A stretch of DNA of 64,000 bases from Rickettsiales bacterium (GTDB lineage Bacteria; Pseudomonadota; Alphaproteobacteria; Rickettsiales; JAJNBL01). Both the position numbers and the translations under genes were made by a program. The stretch lies in the NCBI GenBank assembly GCA_021156175.1, contig JAJNBL010000009.1, forward strand, positions 1 to 64,000, in the 5' to 3' direction. The notes under the pieces are model-generated. The model was not told where the DNA came from, did no database searches, and was given only the letters and a program-made list of their open reading frames with translations. Positions 8,761 through 16,729 of this stretch are shown here, in pieces; positions within the stretch are counted from its first letter, which is position 1, and every line of letters begins with the position of its first letter.

Positions 8761-10197
8761 ATGACCTATAAAATACTCATAGTTACGCATAATGCTGCCG
8801 AGGCTCGGCAGCTTGGGGGTATTGTACAAGGCGCATTGGGCTATGAGCCTAGCTATGCCGAGAACGAAACAGAAGCATTGGGAATTATAGAAGCCTCTTC
8901 CGCGGATATTCCCGTGGATCTCGTGCTACTCCATGTGGTATTGCCTGGTTTAAGCGGTCTTAATTTATTGCGTGAACTTCGGCCAAAGCACCCTTCGTTG
9001 CCGCTAATTGTGGTGATGGATAACCATGCTGGCGCAGAACATACAGTGGCGCTGATCAAAGCGGGTGCGGCAGATATCGTGCCCTATGAGGCCATACAGA
9101 CACGCCTGCCAGATGCTATTGGCAATGCGTTTAAACTCCAGAGCCTGTACCATAACTTCGCGGCGCAATCGACCAAAACCCGTGAACGGGAAAGCAGTTT
9201 TAGTGATATTATCGGCCAAAGCCCGCTGATCCAAGAAGCAATTAGTCTAGGCGAGCGTGCGGCACATTCCGATATCCCCGTCCTGCTTGAAGGCGAAAGC
9301 GGAGTGGGGAAAGAACTCTTTGCCCGAGCGATCCATGGGACCAGTAACCGCGCAGGAAAACCCTTTGTGGCGGTCAATTGTGGTGCAATCCCCGATAATT
9401 TGGTCGAAAGTATCCTCTTTGGCCATGAGCGAGGCGCCTTTACCGGTGCGGAATTCCGTACACTCGGTAAATTTCGTGAAGCCGAGGGAGGAACCTTGTT
9501 CCTCGATGAAATCAGCGAATTACGTCCGGATTTGCAAGTGAAGCTCTTGCGCGCACTTCAGGAAGGAGAAGTCGAGCCGGTGGGAGGGAAAAAGCCGGTC
9601 GGGGTTGATATACGGGTGATTTCGGCGACGAACCAACGGCTTGAGGAAAAGCTTGCGCAAGGGAGTTTCCGGGAAGACCTTTTTTACCGGCTAAATGTGT
9701 TCCCTATTTCGGTTCCAGCACTTCGGGACCGCAAAGAGGATATTCCGACACTCATTGAGTACTATTATAAACTCTTTGCTCGCCAGGAGCAGAAAATCAT
9801 TATCGGGGTTGAGCCAGAGGCCTTCCGGCTGCTCTGTGCCTATCATTGGCCAGGGAATGTGCGGCAGCTCAAGAATACCATGTACCGGGCTGTGGTTATA
9901 TGCCGGAATCAGCAGATACTGTCTCGTCAGGATTTTGCGCATATTACCCCCGAACATCCAACGACTATTTCGGGAAAATTGGAGATAGGGCGGGGAGGCG
10001 ATATTATTATCAATCTCATTGGCAAAGACGGGCATGTGATGCCGCTCCATCATATTGAAAAACATGTGATTACTGCCGCTATGAGCCATTATAATGGGCA
10101 TATGTCAGAAATTGCCCGTAGGTTGCGAATTGGGAGATCGACACTCTACCGCAAGTTGGATGAAATTGGTTTAAACCCCAAAGAAGCGTCTTCCTAA
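8761..10197 (+). CDS. sigma-54 type transcriptional activator with degenerate receiver domain
   Basis: 478 aa in three domains. Residues 1-125 fold like a CheY receiver but lack its catalytic residues: the acidic pair is Thr9-His10, the phosphoacceptor place in VLLHVVLPG holds His58, and the conserved Lys is Val107. Residues 150-390 are an AAA+ domain of the NtrC family with Walker A GESGVGKE (178-185), an intact GAFTGA sigma-54 contact loop (215-220) and Walker B GGTLFLDE (233-240). The C-terminus (437-478) is a Fis-type helix-turn-helix (MSEIARRLRIGRSTLYRKL). It should activate RpoN promoters without classical Asp phosphorylation. FlbD of Caulobacter is a comparable case, but no flagellar genes are visible here. 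The VirB2-like gene follows after 191 bases. A TATAAT about 40 bases upstream may be its -10. Confidence 0.93.
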   Translation: MTYKILIVTHNAAEARQLGGIVQGALGYEPSYAENETEALGIIEASSADIPVDLVLLHVVLPGLSGLNLLRELRPKHPSLPLIVVMDNHAGAEHTVALIKAGAADIVPYEAIQTRLPDAIGNAFKLQSLYHNFAAQSTKTRERESSFSDIIGQSPLIQEAISLGERAAHSDIPVLLEGESGVGKELFARAIHGTSNRAGKPFVAVNCGAIPDNLVESILFGHERGAFTGAEFRTLGKFREAEGGTLFLDEISELRPDLQVKLLRALQEGEVEPVGGKKPVGVDIRVISATNQRLEEKLAQGSFREDLFYRLNVFPISVPALRDRKEDIPTLIEYYYKLFARQEQKIIIGVEPEAFRLLCAYHWPGNVRQLKNTMYRAVVICRNQQILSRQDFAHITPEHPTTISGKLEIGRGGDIIINLIGKDGHVMPLHHIEKHVITAAMSHYNGHMSEIARRLRIGRSTLYRKLDEIGLNPKEASS

Positions 10198-10282
10198 GAT
10201 ATTTTACCTCCTGAAAGTATAAATAAATTGCATTACCGTAACAAAAGTGTAAAACAATAATGTTATTGTCTAGGGTAAGCTT

Positions 10283-10299
10283 CTCTAGGTAGGCTAGAG
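10283..10299. promoter_or_regulatory. small inverted repeat upstream of the VirB2-like gene
   Basis: CTCTAG and CTAGAG arms (10283-10288, 10294-10299) separated by five bases, about 90 bases before the start codon. It could be an operator or part of a leader hairpin. I do not see a convincing sigma-54 (GG-N10-GC) or sigma-70 promoter in this 191-base gap. Confidence 0.25.
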
Positions 10300-10388
10300 G
10301 TGCTTTGAGTGAAATACCACGGGGTTGTAATCTACTTCCGCGGTGGATTACTAGCCTTAAGTTTTTATATTTTTTGGGAGTTAATGTT

Positions 10389-10775
10389 ATGACTAATGTT
10401 TTTAAAATTGATTCAGCGACTGCGTGGAAACTCTGCGCGGCGTTCTGCTTGGCAGTAGTTGCGGTTGCAATGCCAGATATGGCAATGGCAGCTGACGCTA
10501 GCACGGACAATGCTATCTCTAAAGGTCTTTGCAACATGATTTCCGTGTTGAATGGTCCAGTAGGTAAAGGTGTTGCTACCGTTGCGATCTTCTTCGTAGG
10601 TATCGCATTGTTCATGGGTAAAATGTCTTGGTCTGTGGCGCTTGCTGTAGGTCTTGGTGTTGCGGCGATCTTCGGTGCAGAAAGCATCATTGAAACGATC
10701 GCAGGTCGTGATGTAGAGACCTGTACAGGTGGAGCAGTAGATCAAGGTACTACTGGTAGCACTCCTACCAACTAA
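10389..10775 (+). CDS. TrbC/VirB2-like pilin subunit, orphan
   Basis: 128 aa. It has an N-terminal signal peptide of about 34 residues ending AMA, then a short polar stretch with Cys48 and two hydrophobic helices (about 58-78 and 82-103) linked by the short polar turn GKMSW. This is the layout of conjugative and type IV secretion pilins, and LCNMI....GPVGKGVATVAI...GIALFMGKMSWSVAL is the VirB2 pattern. The C-terminal tail is Gly/Thr-rich. I start at ATG 10389 with GGGAG nearby; an in-frame start lies 28 codons upstream without that support. No other VirB/Trb gene is in the window, so the rest of the secretion machine would be elsewhere. A terminator follows. Confidence 0.85.
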   Translation: MTNVFKIDSATAWKLCAAFCLAVVAVAMPDMAMAADASTDNAISKGLCNMISVLNGPVGKGVATVAIFFVGIALFMGKMSWSVALAVGLGVAAIFGAESIIETIAGRDVETCTGGAVDQGTTGSTPTN

Positions 10776-10800
10776 TTCGACACTGCTATTATAAAGAAAT

Positions 10801-10830
10801 AAAAAAGGGGCACTTAGGTGCCCCTTTTTT
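10801..10830 (+). terminator. rho-independent terminator after the VirB2-like gene
   Basis: GGGGCAC (10807-10813) and GTGCCCC (10818-10824) with a 4-base loop, flanked by A6 and T6. The symmetry suits termination in both directions. Confidence 0.85.
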
Positions 10831-10874
10831 ATTGCCGTTCTCACAATTAAATCAGAAAGATGTTATTAATCTTG

Positions 10875-10903
10875 TTGACTTTTTTGATATTTCTTAATAG
10901 GTT
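10875..10903 (+). promoter_or_regulatory. candidate promoter of the first Pro-spacer paralog
   Basis: TTGACT, 17 bases, TAGGTT, ending 64 bases before the start codon. The second paralog has TTGACTTTT at a similar distance. The -10 is weak and is overlapped by a CtrA-like box, which would suit an activated or repressed promoter. Confidence 0.35.
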
Positions 10904-10908
10904 GTTAA
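10894..10908. promoter_or_regulatory. CtrA-like box TTAA-N7-TTAA
   Basis: TTAA at 10894-10897 and 10905-10908 with exactly 7 bases between, matching the full CtrA consensus of Caulobacter. It overlaps the -10 of the candidate promoter for the large protein that follows. With chpT 2.3 kb away the pathway is present. The motif is short and about one chance match is expected in a 64-kb window. Confidence 0.35.
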
Positions 10909-10967
10909 TACCTTTTATAGGTATGACAATAGATTAAAAATATCAACAATGTCTTTAAGGGGACGTT

Positions 10968-13217
10968 ATGGCTAAAACTAGTTACGTTACAAATACTAAG
11001 CAGATCAATTCCAATCATGGTGAGCATCCGCGTGCCACGGTGAATCCTAACACCGCACGTGTCGATGCAGTATATGAAAATGTAGATGGTCAAGGAGACG
11101 GAGTAGCAAGTGTAGCTACTAGCCTTATCAATGGTGTTGTTGAATCTCTGACTCCAGAAGTTACGGTGCCACAAGCTCTCGCAGGAGATCAGAAACGTCC
11201 TGATTTAGTGTTTGTTGGAAATGGAAAAACGCTAAAAGTGTGGCAAAGCAATGCCGCAGGCGATCAAAATGTTATTGGAGCACTGTTCGATAACGTAACC
11301 GGAAAACGGGTTGGAGCACAATTTGCGGTTCCTGCGAATACCGTAGGTGACCAAACCGCTCCAGTAGTGGCATTCAATACGCAAACCAATACGATTGGTG
11401 TTGTTTGGAAAACAGGAACTAAAGTTGTAGGACGTTCTCTGGTAATTAAACCTGAGGCATTTGCTGGTACGATTAGCAATGCAACGGTGCCAGTGATAAC
11501 TGGTCTTGAGCAGGATATTTCTTTGTTAGGTCTTCAGATTGCTGCTGATCCACGGCTGGATATTAAACCTCAAGGCCAAGGATTCGTGGCGGTATTCCCT
11601 GCGGCGACAGGTCAATCATTCGTCCAATTGCTAGATGGTAACTTCAGAAACATCGGAACTGCTACCGAAGTTGGCAATGGTGGGCAACAACTGGGTGCAC
11701 TACTTGATGTGGTTGGTTCAAATATCACCACAGTCCATTCGGATGGTGCGAATATTTTTGCAACAAAATTTGCTGTTAATGCGTCTAACCCCGCTGCGCC
11801 GGTTCAGCGTCTTATTGCTCCAAAGCAAATCCCAAATCCATCGGGCAATGCTCGCGTGAGTCCAGATGTGGTAACCCGCTTTGCGGATGGGGAAGCATTG
11901 GTTGGGTTCATTGAGAGAACACCAGGTGGCCAACAAGTGGCAGCCGTTGTGGATCTCGATGTAGCTCTTAATCCAGTTGGCACTCCGACATACCTCAGCA
12001 ACATTACTTCAGGGGTGGCTGCTCAAGCGGCTGGTCAAGAATATAACCATCGTATTGCGATCGCTGCACTTCCACAACTTTCAGGAGCGCTTGCATATGG
12101 TAAACAAGGGAATGCTGTAGTGCTTTACCCAAATAAAGATGGGATAGCAGAGGCATTGTACAACCGTACGGCAGCAAGAGAATTCGATTTCCCAGCTCCA
12201 ACGCCAACACCGGTTCCAACGCCAACTCCTGTTGCACAAGAGCCAGCTCCTGCTGCACAAGAGCCAGCTCCAGTTGCACAAGCTCCAGCTCCTGCTGCAC
12301 AAGAGCCAGCTCCTGTTGCACAAGAGCCAGCTCCTGTTGCACAAGAGCCAGCTCCTGTTGCACAGCCAGTTCCAAGTGTTGCTTGCGATACACGGACACT
12401 TCTTACAGAAGCAGTTACCAATCAGACAAAATTCTGTGCGGAATCTGTTCCTGCCTGTAAGGATGTTATCAATGGAACGGCAGTAGAAGCTATCGTTGCG
12501 GAATACTGTGCTCCTCTTGCTCCTACTCCTGAGAAGGTATCTTCTGCTCCATCTCCGAGCGCGAAGATCATTCCAACACCGGCAGTGCCAACACCAAGCT
12601 CTCTGAATTTAGGTGATATCTGCTTGCCACGGGGAGCGAATAACACTTTCAATAGAACCATTTTGGGAACCAATGTTACGGTTATTAATGGAACGTTGGT
12701 AGGGCTCAATGGAACGGCAGAGAATATTACGTTGCCAACATGCGAAGTTGCTGCGGGTACACGTAACGAGTTGCCAGTGTTCTTGCGTCCAGCTGTAGCA
12801 GTAGGTGGATTGATTAATAAAGCAACCAATTTCATCTCTGAGAATGTATCTCAGCAAGATGCACAAAGCTTCGCTTTCAGTGGTGCTACGGCATTTGCTC
12901 GTGGTTATGTCGCTGAAGCGGATCTGAGCAAAGAGACCAAGATAAAAGTGACGGTTGCTCTTGAAGTGGCGCAAGCTGCTGTGAGTGGCGGTACGTCGTT
13001 GCTGACCAAAGGCTTGGGCTTAGTGGCTCATGCACTTGATCGCGTTGCTCCAGGTTTAGGGAAAGGTGCAAGCCAGGCATTATCGGATGTTGCTACGGCG
13101 TACACTCCAGGTGCTGCCCTTGCAGGTCAAGTAGCGGGCGAAATCCTTGGGAAATTCACGGGCAGAGTGGTTCGTGAACAGCTTGCCGCACAACAAGATG
13201 CAGGAATTAAACGCTAG
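10968..13217 (+). CDS. large repeat protein with Pro-spacer and conserved C-terminal domain (paralog 1)
   Basis: Function unknown; 749 aa with no classical signal peptide. Residues 1 to about 405 carry beta-rich units of the form VFVGN.KTL.VWQS...IGALFD..TG..VGAQF.V..NT.GDQT.P.V, reminiscent of the repeats in large secreted RTX-type proteins. Residues ~407-470 are a Pro/Ala spacer with AQEPAPV heptads (21-bp repeats at 12231-12365). A segment with four Cys follows, then a second Pro-rich stretch. Next comes a mini-domain bracketed by two Cys and a ~150-residue Ala/Gly-rich, probably helical C-terminal domain from AGTRNELPVFLRP to the end (GIKR). The paired cysteines hint at an oxidising, extracytoplasmic location. 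GGGGAC precedes ATG 10968, as in paralog 2. It may be a secreted or surface protein, possibly a type IV secretion substrate; that is a guess from context. Confidence 0.8.
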   Translation: MAKTSYVTNTKQINSNHGEHPRATVNPNTARVDAVYENVDGQGDGVASVATSLINGVVESLTPEVTVPQALAGDQKRPDLVFVGNGKTLKVWQSNAAGDQNVIGALFDNVTGKRVGAQFAVPANTVGDQTAPVVAFNTQTNTIGVVWKTGTKVVGRSLVIKPEAFAGTISNATVPVITGLEQDISLLGLQIAADPRLDIKPQGQGFVAVFPAATGQSFVQLLDGNFRNIGTATEVGNGGQQLGALLDVVGSNITTVHSDGANIFATKFAVNASNPAAPVQRLIAPKQIPNPSGNARVSPDVVTRFADGEALVGFIERTPGGQQVAAVVDLDVALNPVGTPTYLSNITSGVAAQAAGQEYNHRIAIAALPQLSGALAYGKQGNAVVLYPNKDGIAEALYNRTAAREFDFPAPTPTPVPTPTPVAQEPAPAAQEPAPVAQAPAPAAQEPAPVAQEPAPVAQEPAPVAQPVPSVACDTRTLLTEAVTNQTKFCAESVPACKDVINGTAVEAIVAEYCAPLAPTPEKVSSAPSPSAKIIPTPAVPTPSSLNLGDICLPRGANNTFNRTILGTNVTVINGTLVGLNGTAENITLPTCEVAAGTRNELPVFLRPAVAVGGLINKATNFISENVSQQDAQSFAFSGATAFARGYVAEADLSKETKIKVTVALEVAQAAVSGGTSLLTKGLGLVAHALDRVAPGLGKGASQALSDVATAYTPGAALAGQVAGEILGKFTGRVVREQLAAQQDAGIKR
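12231..12365 (+). repeat. 21-bp tandem repeat encoding AQEPAPV heptads
   Basis: About six imperfect 21-base units encode the Pro/Ala spacer of paralog 1. Unit loss or gain would keep the frame, so spacer length could vary between strains. Confidence 0.75.
12861..13022 (+). repeat. direct repeat, copy 1 (shared C-terminal coding block)
   Basis: 162 bases that match 15177-15338 without gaps and with 5 mismatches by eye (about 97 % identity), while the N-terminal halves of the two genes differ widely. This suggests gene conversion or very strong selection on the C-terminal domain. Confidence 0.9.
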
Positions 13218-13240
13218 TCGTTTACTCTGTTAAAAGAACA

Positions 13241-13276
13241 AAGGCCTCTCAACTTCGGTTGAGGGGCCTTTTTTTT
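13241..13276 (+). terminator. rho-independent terminator of paralog 1
   Basis: Arms 13241-13253 and 13258-13270 pair over 13 bp with a TTCG loop, followed by a T-run. The 38 bases from the last codons into the stem are identical to those after paralog 2, so the terminator was duplicated with the gene end. Confidence 0.9.
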
Positions 13277-13339
13277 ATCAAAAAAGGCTACCTATAGTGG
13301 TGCATTGATATTTTTAATCCTCCAAAGGTTACAGTTAAG

Positions 13340-13368
13340 TTGACTTTTCCATTTATCATTGCTACCTA
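13340..13368 (+). promoter_or_regulatory. candidate promoter of the second Pro-spacer paralog
   Basis: TTGACT, 17 bases, TACCTA, ending 62 bases before the start codon. Position and the TTGACTTTT string match the upstream region of paralog 1, but the CtrA-like box is not conserved here. Confidence 0.35.
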
Positions 13369-13430
13369 CATTAGACTTTCTTATGAAAGGAAAATTATTT
13401 CTAATATTAATATATCTCTATAGGGACGTT

Positions 13431-15530
13431 ATGACTAAAAATACAATCACTGATCGTAAACTGGTAAACCAAGTGAATGATAACCACCAAGAGCATGGTA
13501 GACTTACTGTAAATCCGAATACTGCGCGCGTGGATGTGGTATATGAAAGTTATTTGCTTGATGGAGATGGCGACGCAGTAGGCCGTAGAGCTGCAGCTCT
13601 TTCCTCTGGAAATATTGCGTTTCTTGAGCCAGAGATTCTGGTGAATCAAGAGGTAATACAAGAACAAAAGCGTCCTGATGTCGCATTTGTAGGAAATGAA
13701 AAAACGCTGCATCTTTATGCCAGCGATCGTGCTGGTGGCTGGAATATCAGAGGCCGTTTGCGTGATGATGTAACGGGACAATGGGTTGGAGCAGAATTTA
13801 GTCTGCATGACAATACAGCTGGAGATCAAACTGTTCCTCGTGTTACTTATAATTCTGCAACCAATACCATTGCAGCAGTATGGGTATCTTCAGGACATGT
13901 CGTTGGACGTACAATGACCTTAAAGAACAGTAGTGTCGCATCTAATGAAGTACCTATAATTTTTAATCCTGAAGTAAGAGTTTCTTCAGGTCTTGCGGTT
14001 GCTCTTGACGACCAGAGATTGGATATCGAGCCAGTAGGGGAAGGATTTGTTGTTGCTTATCGAAATGATAACGGTAAAGCATATCTTCAGGCGCTTAACC
14101 AAACTTTTGCGAAAGTAGGTAGCACTCCTCAAGCCCTAACATTTGCGGTCGGTTCTCAGTTGAACCCACAGATTGATAGTATTGGTACGAATATTACGGC
14201 TACGTGGTCAAATGGAACAGATATCTATGCCGCAAAATATGAGATGGATTTGTCTAATGTAAATTCCCCTATTACCCCGCGGATAGAGCCTGTAAAAATC
14301 CAAAATACCGCAGGGAATACACGTATGAATGCAGATATTGCCACTGATTTTGCTAATCAGGAGTCAATGATCGTATGGAGCGAAGTGCTTCCAAATGGGA
14401 GACAAGTAACGGGAACGGTAAGTTTGGATTCGGAGCTTAATGAAATTGGCCTCCAGAACTATATCAGTAATTCGACAACCGGAGTCCCTTTTGAGAATTA
14501 TTACCATCGTCCCGTTGTTGCAGGTCTTCCTTCATTGCCCGGAACCCCACTTGAAGCGGGAGAGCAAGGTAATGCTGTGATTCTGCACACAGTGGTAGAT
14601 GTTCAGAATACCGGAGTAGAGTTGGTATCATATAATCGTACGGCAGCAAGAGAGAGGGATTTCGCACTGACACCAACGCCGACGCCAACACCGACGCCAA
14701 CGCCGACGCCGACACCGACGCCGACGCCGACACCAACGCCGACGCCGACGCCGACACCAACGCCGACGCCGACACCAACGCCGACGCCGACACCAACGCC
14801 GACGCCGACACCAACGCCGACGCCGACACCAACGCCGACGCCAACACCGACGCCGACGCCGACGCCAACGCCGACACCGACACTGACACTGACTCCAACT
14901 CCAACGCCAACGCCTGTGAACATTCCATGTTTACCAGAAGGTATCGAACTTACACCTGGTACAACATTTAATGGTATCATTGATGGAGTGCCTGTAGCTT
15001 ATAATGGAAGCCATGTATTCGTTAATGGGAATGTAGTGAATGCGGCGTTAGAACAATGTGTTCTATCTGCAGGTACACGTAACGAATTTCCAGTGTTCTT
15101 GCGTCCAGTTGTAGCAGTAGGTGGATTGTTCAACAAAGCAACCAATCTTCTCTCTGAAAATGTATCTAGTGAAAATGCACAAAGCTTCGCTTTCAGTGGT
15201 GCTACGGCATTTGCGCGTGGATATGTCGCTGAAGCGGATCTGAGCAAAGAGACCAAGACAAAAGTGACGGTTGCTCTTGAAGTGGCGCAAGCTGCTGTGA
15301 GTGGCGGTACGTCGTTGCTGACTAAAGGCCTGGGCTTAGCAGCTTATGCACTTGATCGCGTTGCTCCAGGTATTGGAACCGGTGCGGCACAAGCATTAAC
15401 AAGTGTTGTGCAGGCATATGCTCCAGGTGTTCCTGTTATTGCAGAAGCGTTGCTCGAGCCAGTGGGTCGTTATACGGCGAAACTGCTTAGCCAACGTGCT
15501 GCAGAACAAGGCACAGAACATAAACGCTAG
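13431..15530 (+). CDS. large repeat protein with Pro-Thr spacer and conserved C-terminal domain (paralog 2)
   Basis: Unknown function; 699 aa from ATG 13431, which sits behind the same GGGACGTT leader as paralog 1. The N-terminal ~410 residues follow the same plan ([52 protein letters not shown]) at clearly lower identity. Residues 414-495 are an almost pure Pro-Thr repeat. Then comes the two-Cys mini-domain (CLPEG...EQC) and the ~150-residue C-terminal domain that is nearly identical to paralog 1, ending EHKR. No signal peptide or transmembrane anchor is obvious, although the C-terminal domain has long apolar helices. The gene lies 213 bases after paralog 1 with its own terminator, so the two can be expressed separately. 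Confidence 0.8.
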   Translation: MTKNTITDRKLVNQVNDNHQEHGRLTVNPNTARVDVVYESYLLDGDGDAVGRRAAALSSGNIAFLEPEILVNQEVIQEQKRPDVAFVGNEKTLHLYASDRAGGWNIRGRLRDDVTGQWVGAEFSLHDNTAGDQTVPRVTYNSATNTIAAVWVSSGHVVGRTMTLKNSSVASNEVPIIFNPEVRVSSGLAVALDDQRLDIEPVGEGFVVAYRNDNGKAYLQALNQTFAKVGSTPQALTFAVGSQLNPQIDSIGTNITATWSNGTDIYAAKYEMDLSNVNSPITPRIEPVKIQNTAGNTRMNADIATDFANQESMIVWSEVLPNGRQVTGTVSLDSELNEIGLQNYISNSTTGVPFENYYHRPVVAGLPSLPGTPLEAGEQGNAVILHTVVDVQNTGVELVSYNRTAARERDFALTPTPTPTPTPTPTPTPTPTPTPTPTPTPTPTPTPTPTPTPTPTPTPTPTPTPTPTPTPTPTPTPTPTPTPTLTLTPTPTPTPVNIPCLPEGIELTPGTTFNGIIDGVPVAYNGSHVFVNGNVVNAALEQCVLSAGTRNEFPVFLRPVVAVGGLFNKATNLLSENVSSENAQSFAFSGATAFARGYVAEADLSKETKTKVTVALEVAQAAVSGGTSLLTKGLGLAAYALDRVAPGIGTGAAQALTSVVQAYAPGVPVIAEALLEPVGRYTAKLLSQRAAEQGTEHKR
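14670..14915 (+). repeat. hexanucleotide repeat encoding a (PT)n spacer
   Basis: About 41 units of six bases, mixing ACGCCG, ACACCA and ACGCCA codon pairs, encode residues 414-495 of paralog 2. The unit keeps the frame, so slippage would change spacer length and not switch the gene off. The tract also creates long but spurious reading frames on the other strand. Confidence 0.95.
15177..15338 (+). repeat. direct repeat, copy 2 (shared C-terminal coding block)
   Basis: Partner of 12861-13022. Of the five differences three are synonymous third-base or leucine-codon changes. Confidence 0.9.
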
Positions 15531-15552
15531 TCGTTTACTCTGTTAAAAGAAC

Positions 15553-15588
15553 AAAGGCCTCTAACTTCGGTTAGGGGCCTTTTTCTTT
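15553..15588. terminator. rho-independent terminator of paralog 2
   Basis: Arms 15553-15565 and 15570-15582 with a TTCG loop, then TTTTCTTT. On the minus strand the stem is followed by GTTCTTTT. It sits between convergent genes and can serve the ruvX transcript as well. Confidence 0.88.
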
Positions 15589-15602
15589 GGATGTCAGGGA
15601 GA

Positions 15603-16070
15603 TTAGCGGAGGCCGTCGAGCGCACCCTGCAATATAAAAGCCGCTGCCATTTTATCATCCAGCGCGTCACGTTTCTTGCGGGTAAGGGAAGTCTCAGACA
15701 AGGCACGCGAGGCCGCTGCGGTCGAGAAACGTTCGTCCTGGAACAGAACCGGTAACGTATCTTCCAGCTTCTTGCTGAGTTTCTGGGCAAAGCTGCGCAC
15801 CATAACGCACGATTCACCTTCATCCCCACTCATGGATTTTGGCAGGCCAATCACAATCCCACAGATGTTATGCTCACGTAAGATAGTGCGCAAACGGCCG
15901 GTATCTTTATGAATATTTTCGCGCACTAACGTTGAGAGCGGAGTCGCGATACGACGTTCGGTATCACTTAATGCTAAGCCAATAGCCGAGCCTCCAATGT
16001 CTAAGCCCAGCAGCCTCCCTGTGGGAGGAAGGGTAGCAGCAAACGCAGGGGTATCTTCATGGAAGTTCAT
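15603..16070 (-). CDS. ruvX: putative pre-16S rRNA nuclease / Holliday junction resolvase (YqgF)
   Basis: RNase H-like fold protein of 155 aa. Seen: LLGLDIGGSAIGLALSD with the first catalytic Asp at 24, IVIGLPKSMSGDEG, FQDERFST carrying the Glu, and KRDALDDKMAAAFILQ with the last Asp. YqgF trims the 5' end of 16S rRNA in E. coli and has been linked to recombination. An N-terminal lead of about 16 residues is longer than usual. It starts 2 bases after the tmk stop and is probably co-transcribed with tmk, gshB and the BON gene. Confidence 0.93.
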   Translation of the reverse strand: MNFHEDTPAFAATLPPTGRLLGLDIGGSAIGLALSDTERRIATPLSTLVRENIHKDTGRLRTILREHNICGIVIGLPKSMSGDEGESCVMVRSFAQKLSKKLEDTLPVLFQDERFSTAAASRALSETSLTRKKRDALDDKMAAAFILQGALDGLR

Positions 16071-16072
16071 AA

Positions 16073-16726
16073 TCAGGACTGCCTAATGGGCTGGATGTTA
16101 CGCCCAAAACGGGTATTAACTTCACCAATAATTTGCCGATGTAACGCATCAATCGGCTTGGTCGCGTCAAGCACCACGCAACGCGCAGGTTCCTTTTTCG
16201 CAATCGTTAGGAACCCTTCGCGCACAATGCGGTGATAGTCCTTATCCATCCGTTCATAACGCGTTTCATTGCCTGTGCGTGCCGCGGTGCGGTCAATCCC
16301 TTGGGAAGGATCAATATCGAGGATAAAGGTAAGGCAGGGATATACTCGGCCAATCACAAGATTATGCAGTATCCGAATCATCTCTTCGCCCAGCTCATGG
16401 CCAAAGGCCTGGTAAGCAAATGTGGAGTGGATGAAGCGATCGCAAATCACATACTGCCCAGATTCAAGCTTCGGACGGATGCGTTTGACCACATGATCGC
16501 GCCGTGCTGCAAAATGGAGCAATGTTTCGGTGACTGCATCCCAACGATCCGTATCGCCGGTGACGAGGAGTGCACGGATAGCTTCTGCACCTTCCGTTCC
16601 TCCCGGTTCGCGTGTGTGATCAACAGGAATGGAAGCGGTTTCCAGGGCTTGTTTAAGGAGTGTGCTTTGGGTGGTTTTTCCGCCGCCTTCGCCACCTTCG
16701 AAGGTAATAAATTTTCCGAGAGTCAT
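16073..16726 (-). CDS. tmk: thymidylate kinase
   Basis: Phosphorylates dTMP to dTDP. Seen: P-loop FEGGEGGGKTTQ at 9-20, DHTREPGGTEGAEAIR, CDRFIHSTFAYQ and the lid segment. Length (217 aa) is normal. Only 3 bases separate it from the gshB stop. The window also codes a flavin-dependent ThyX, so dTMP supply may depend on ThyX and this kinase. Confidence 0.96.
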   Translation of the reverse strand: MTLGKFITFEGGEGGGKTTQSTLLKQALETASIPVDHTREPGGTEGAEAIRALLVTGDTDRWDAVTETLLHFAARRDHVVKRIRPKLESGQYVICDRFIHSTFAYQAFGHELGEEMIRILHNLVIGRVYPCLTFILDIDPSQGIDRTAARTGNETRYERMDKDYHRIVREGFLTIAKKEPARCVVLDATKPIDALHRQIIGEVNTRFGRNIQPIRQS

Positions 16727-16729
16727 GTG

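Noticed and set aside
12231-14915. Tandem repeats as a possible CRISPR array
   Set aside because: Units are 21 or 6 bases, in frame and without spacers; they encode Pro-rich protein.
14464-14980. Two long minus-strand frames opposite the Pro-Thr tract (154 aa Ala/Ser/Val-rich and 125 aa Gly-Val repeat)
   Set aside because: They exist only because a six-base repeat without stops is open in several frames; no ribosome site and the flanks are coding on the other strand.
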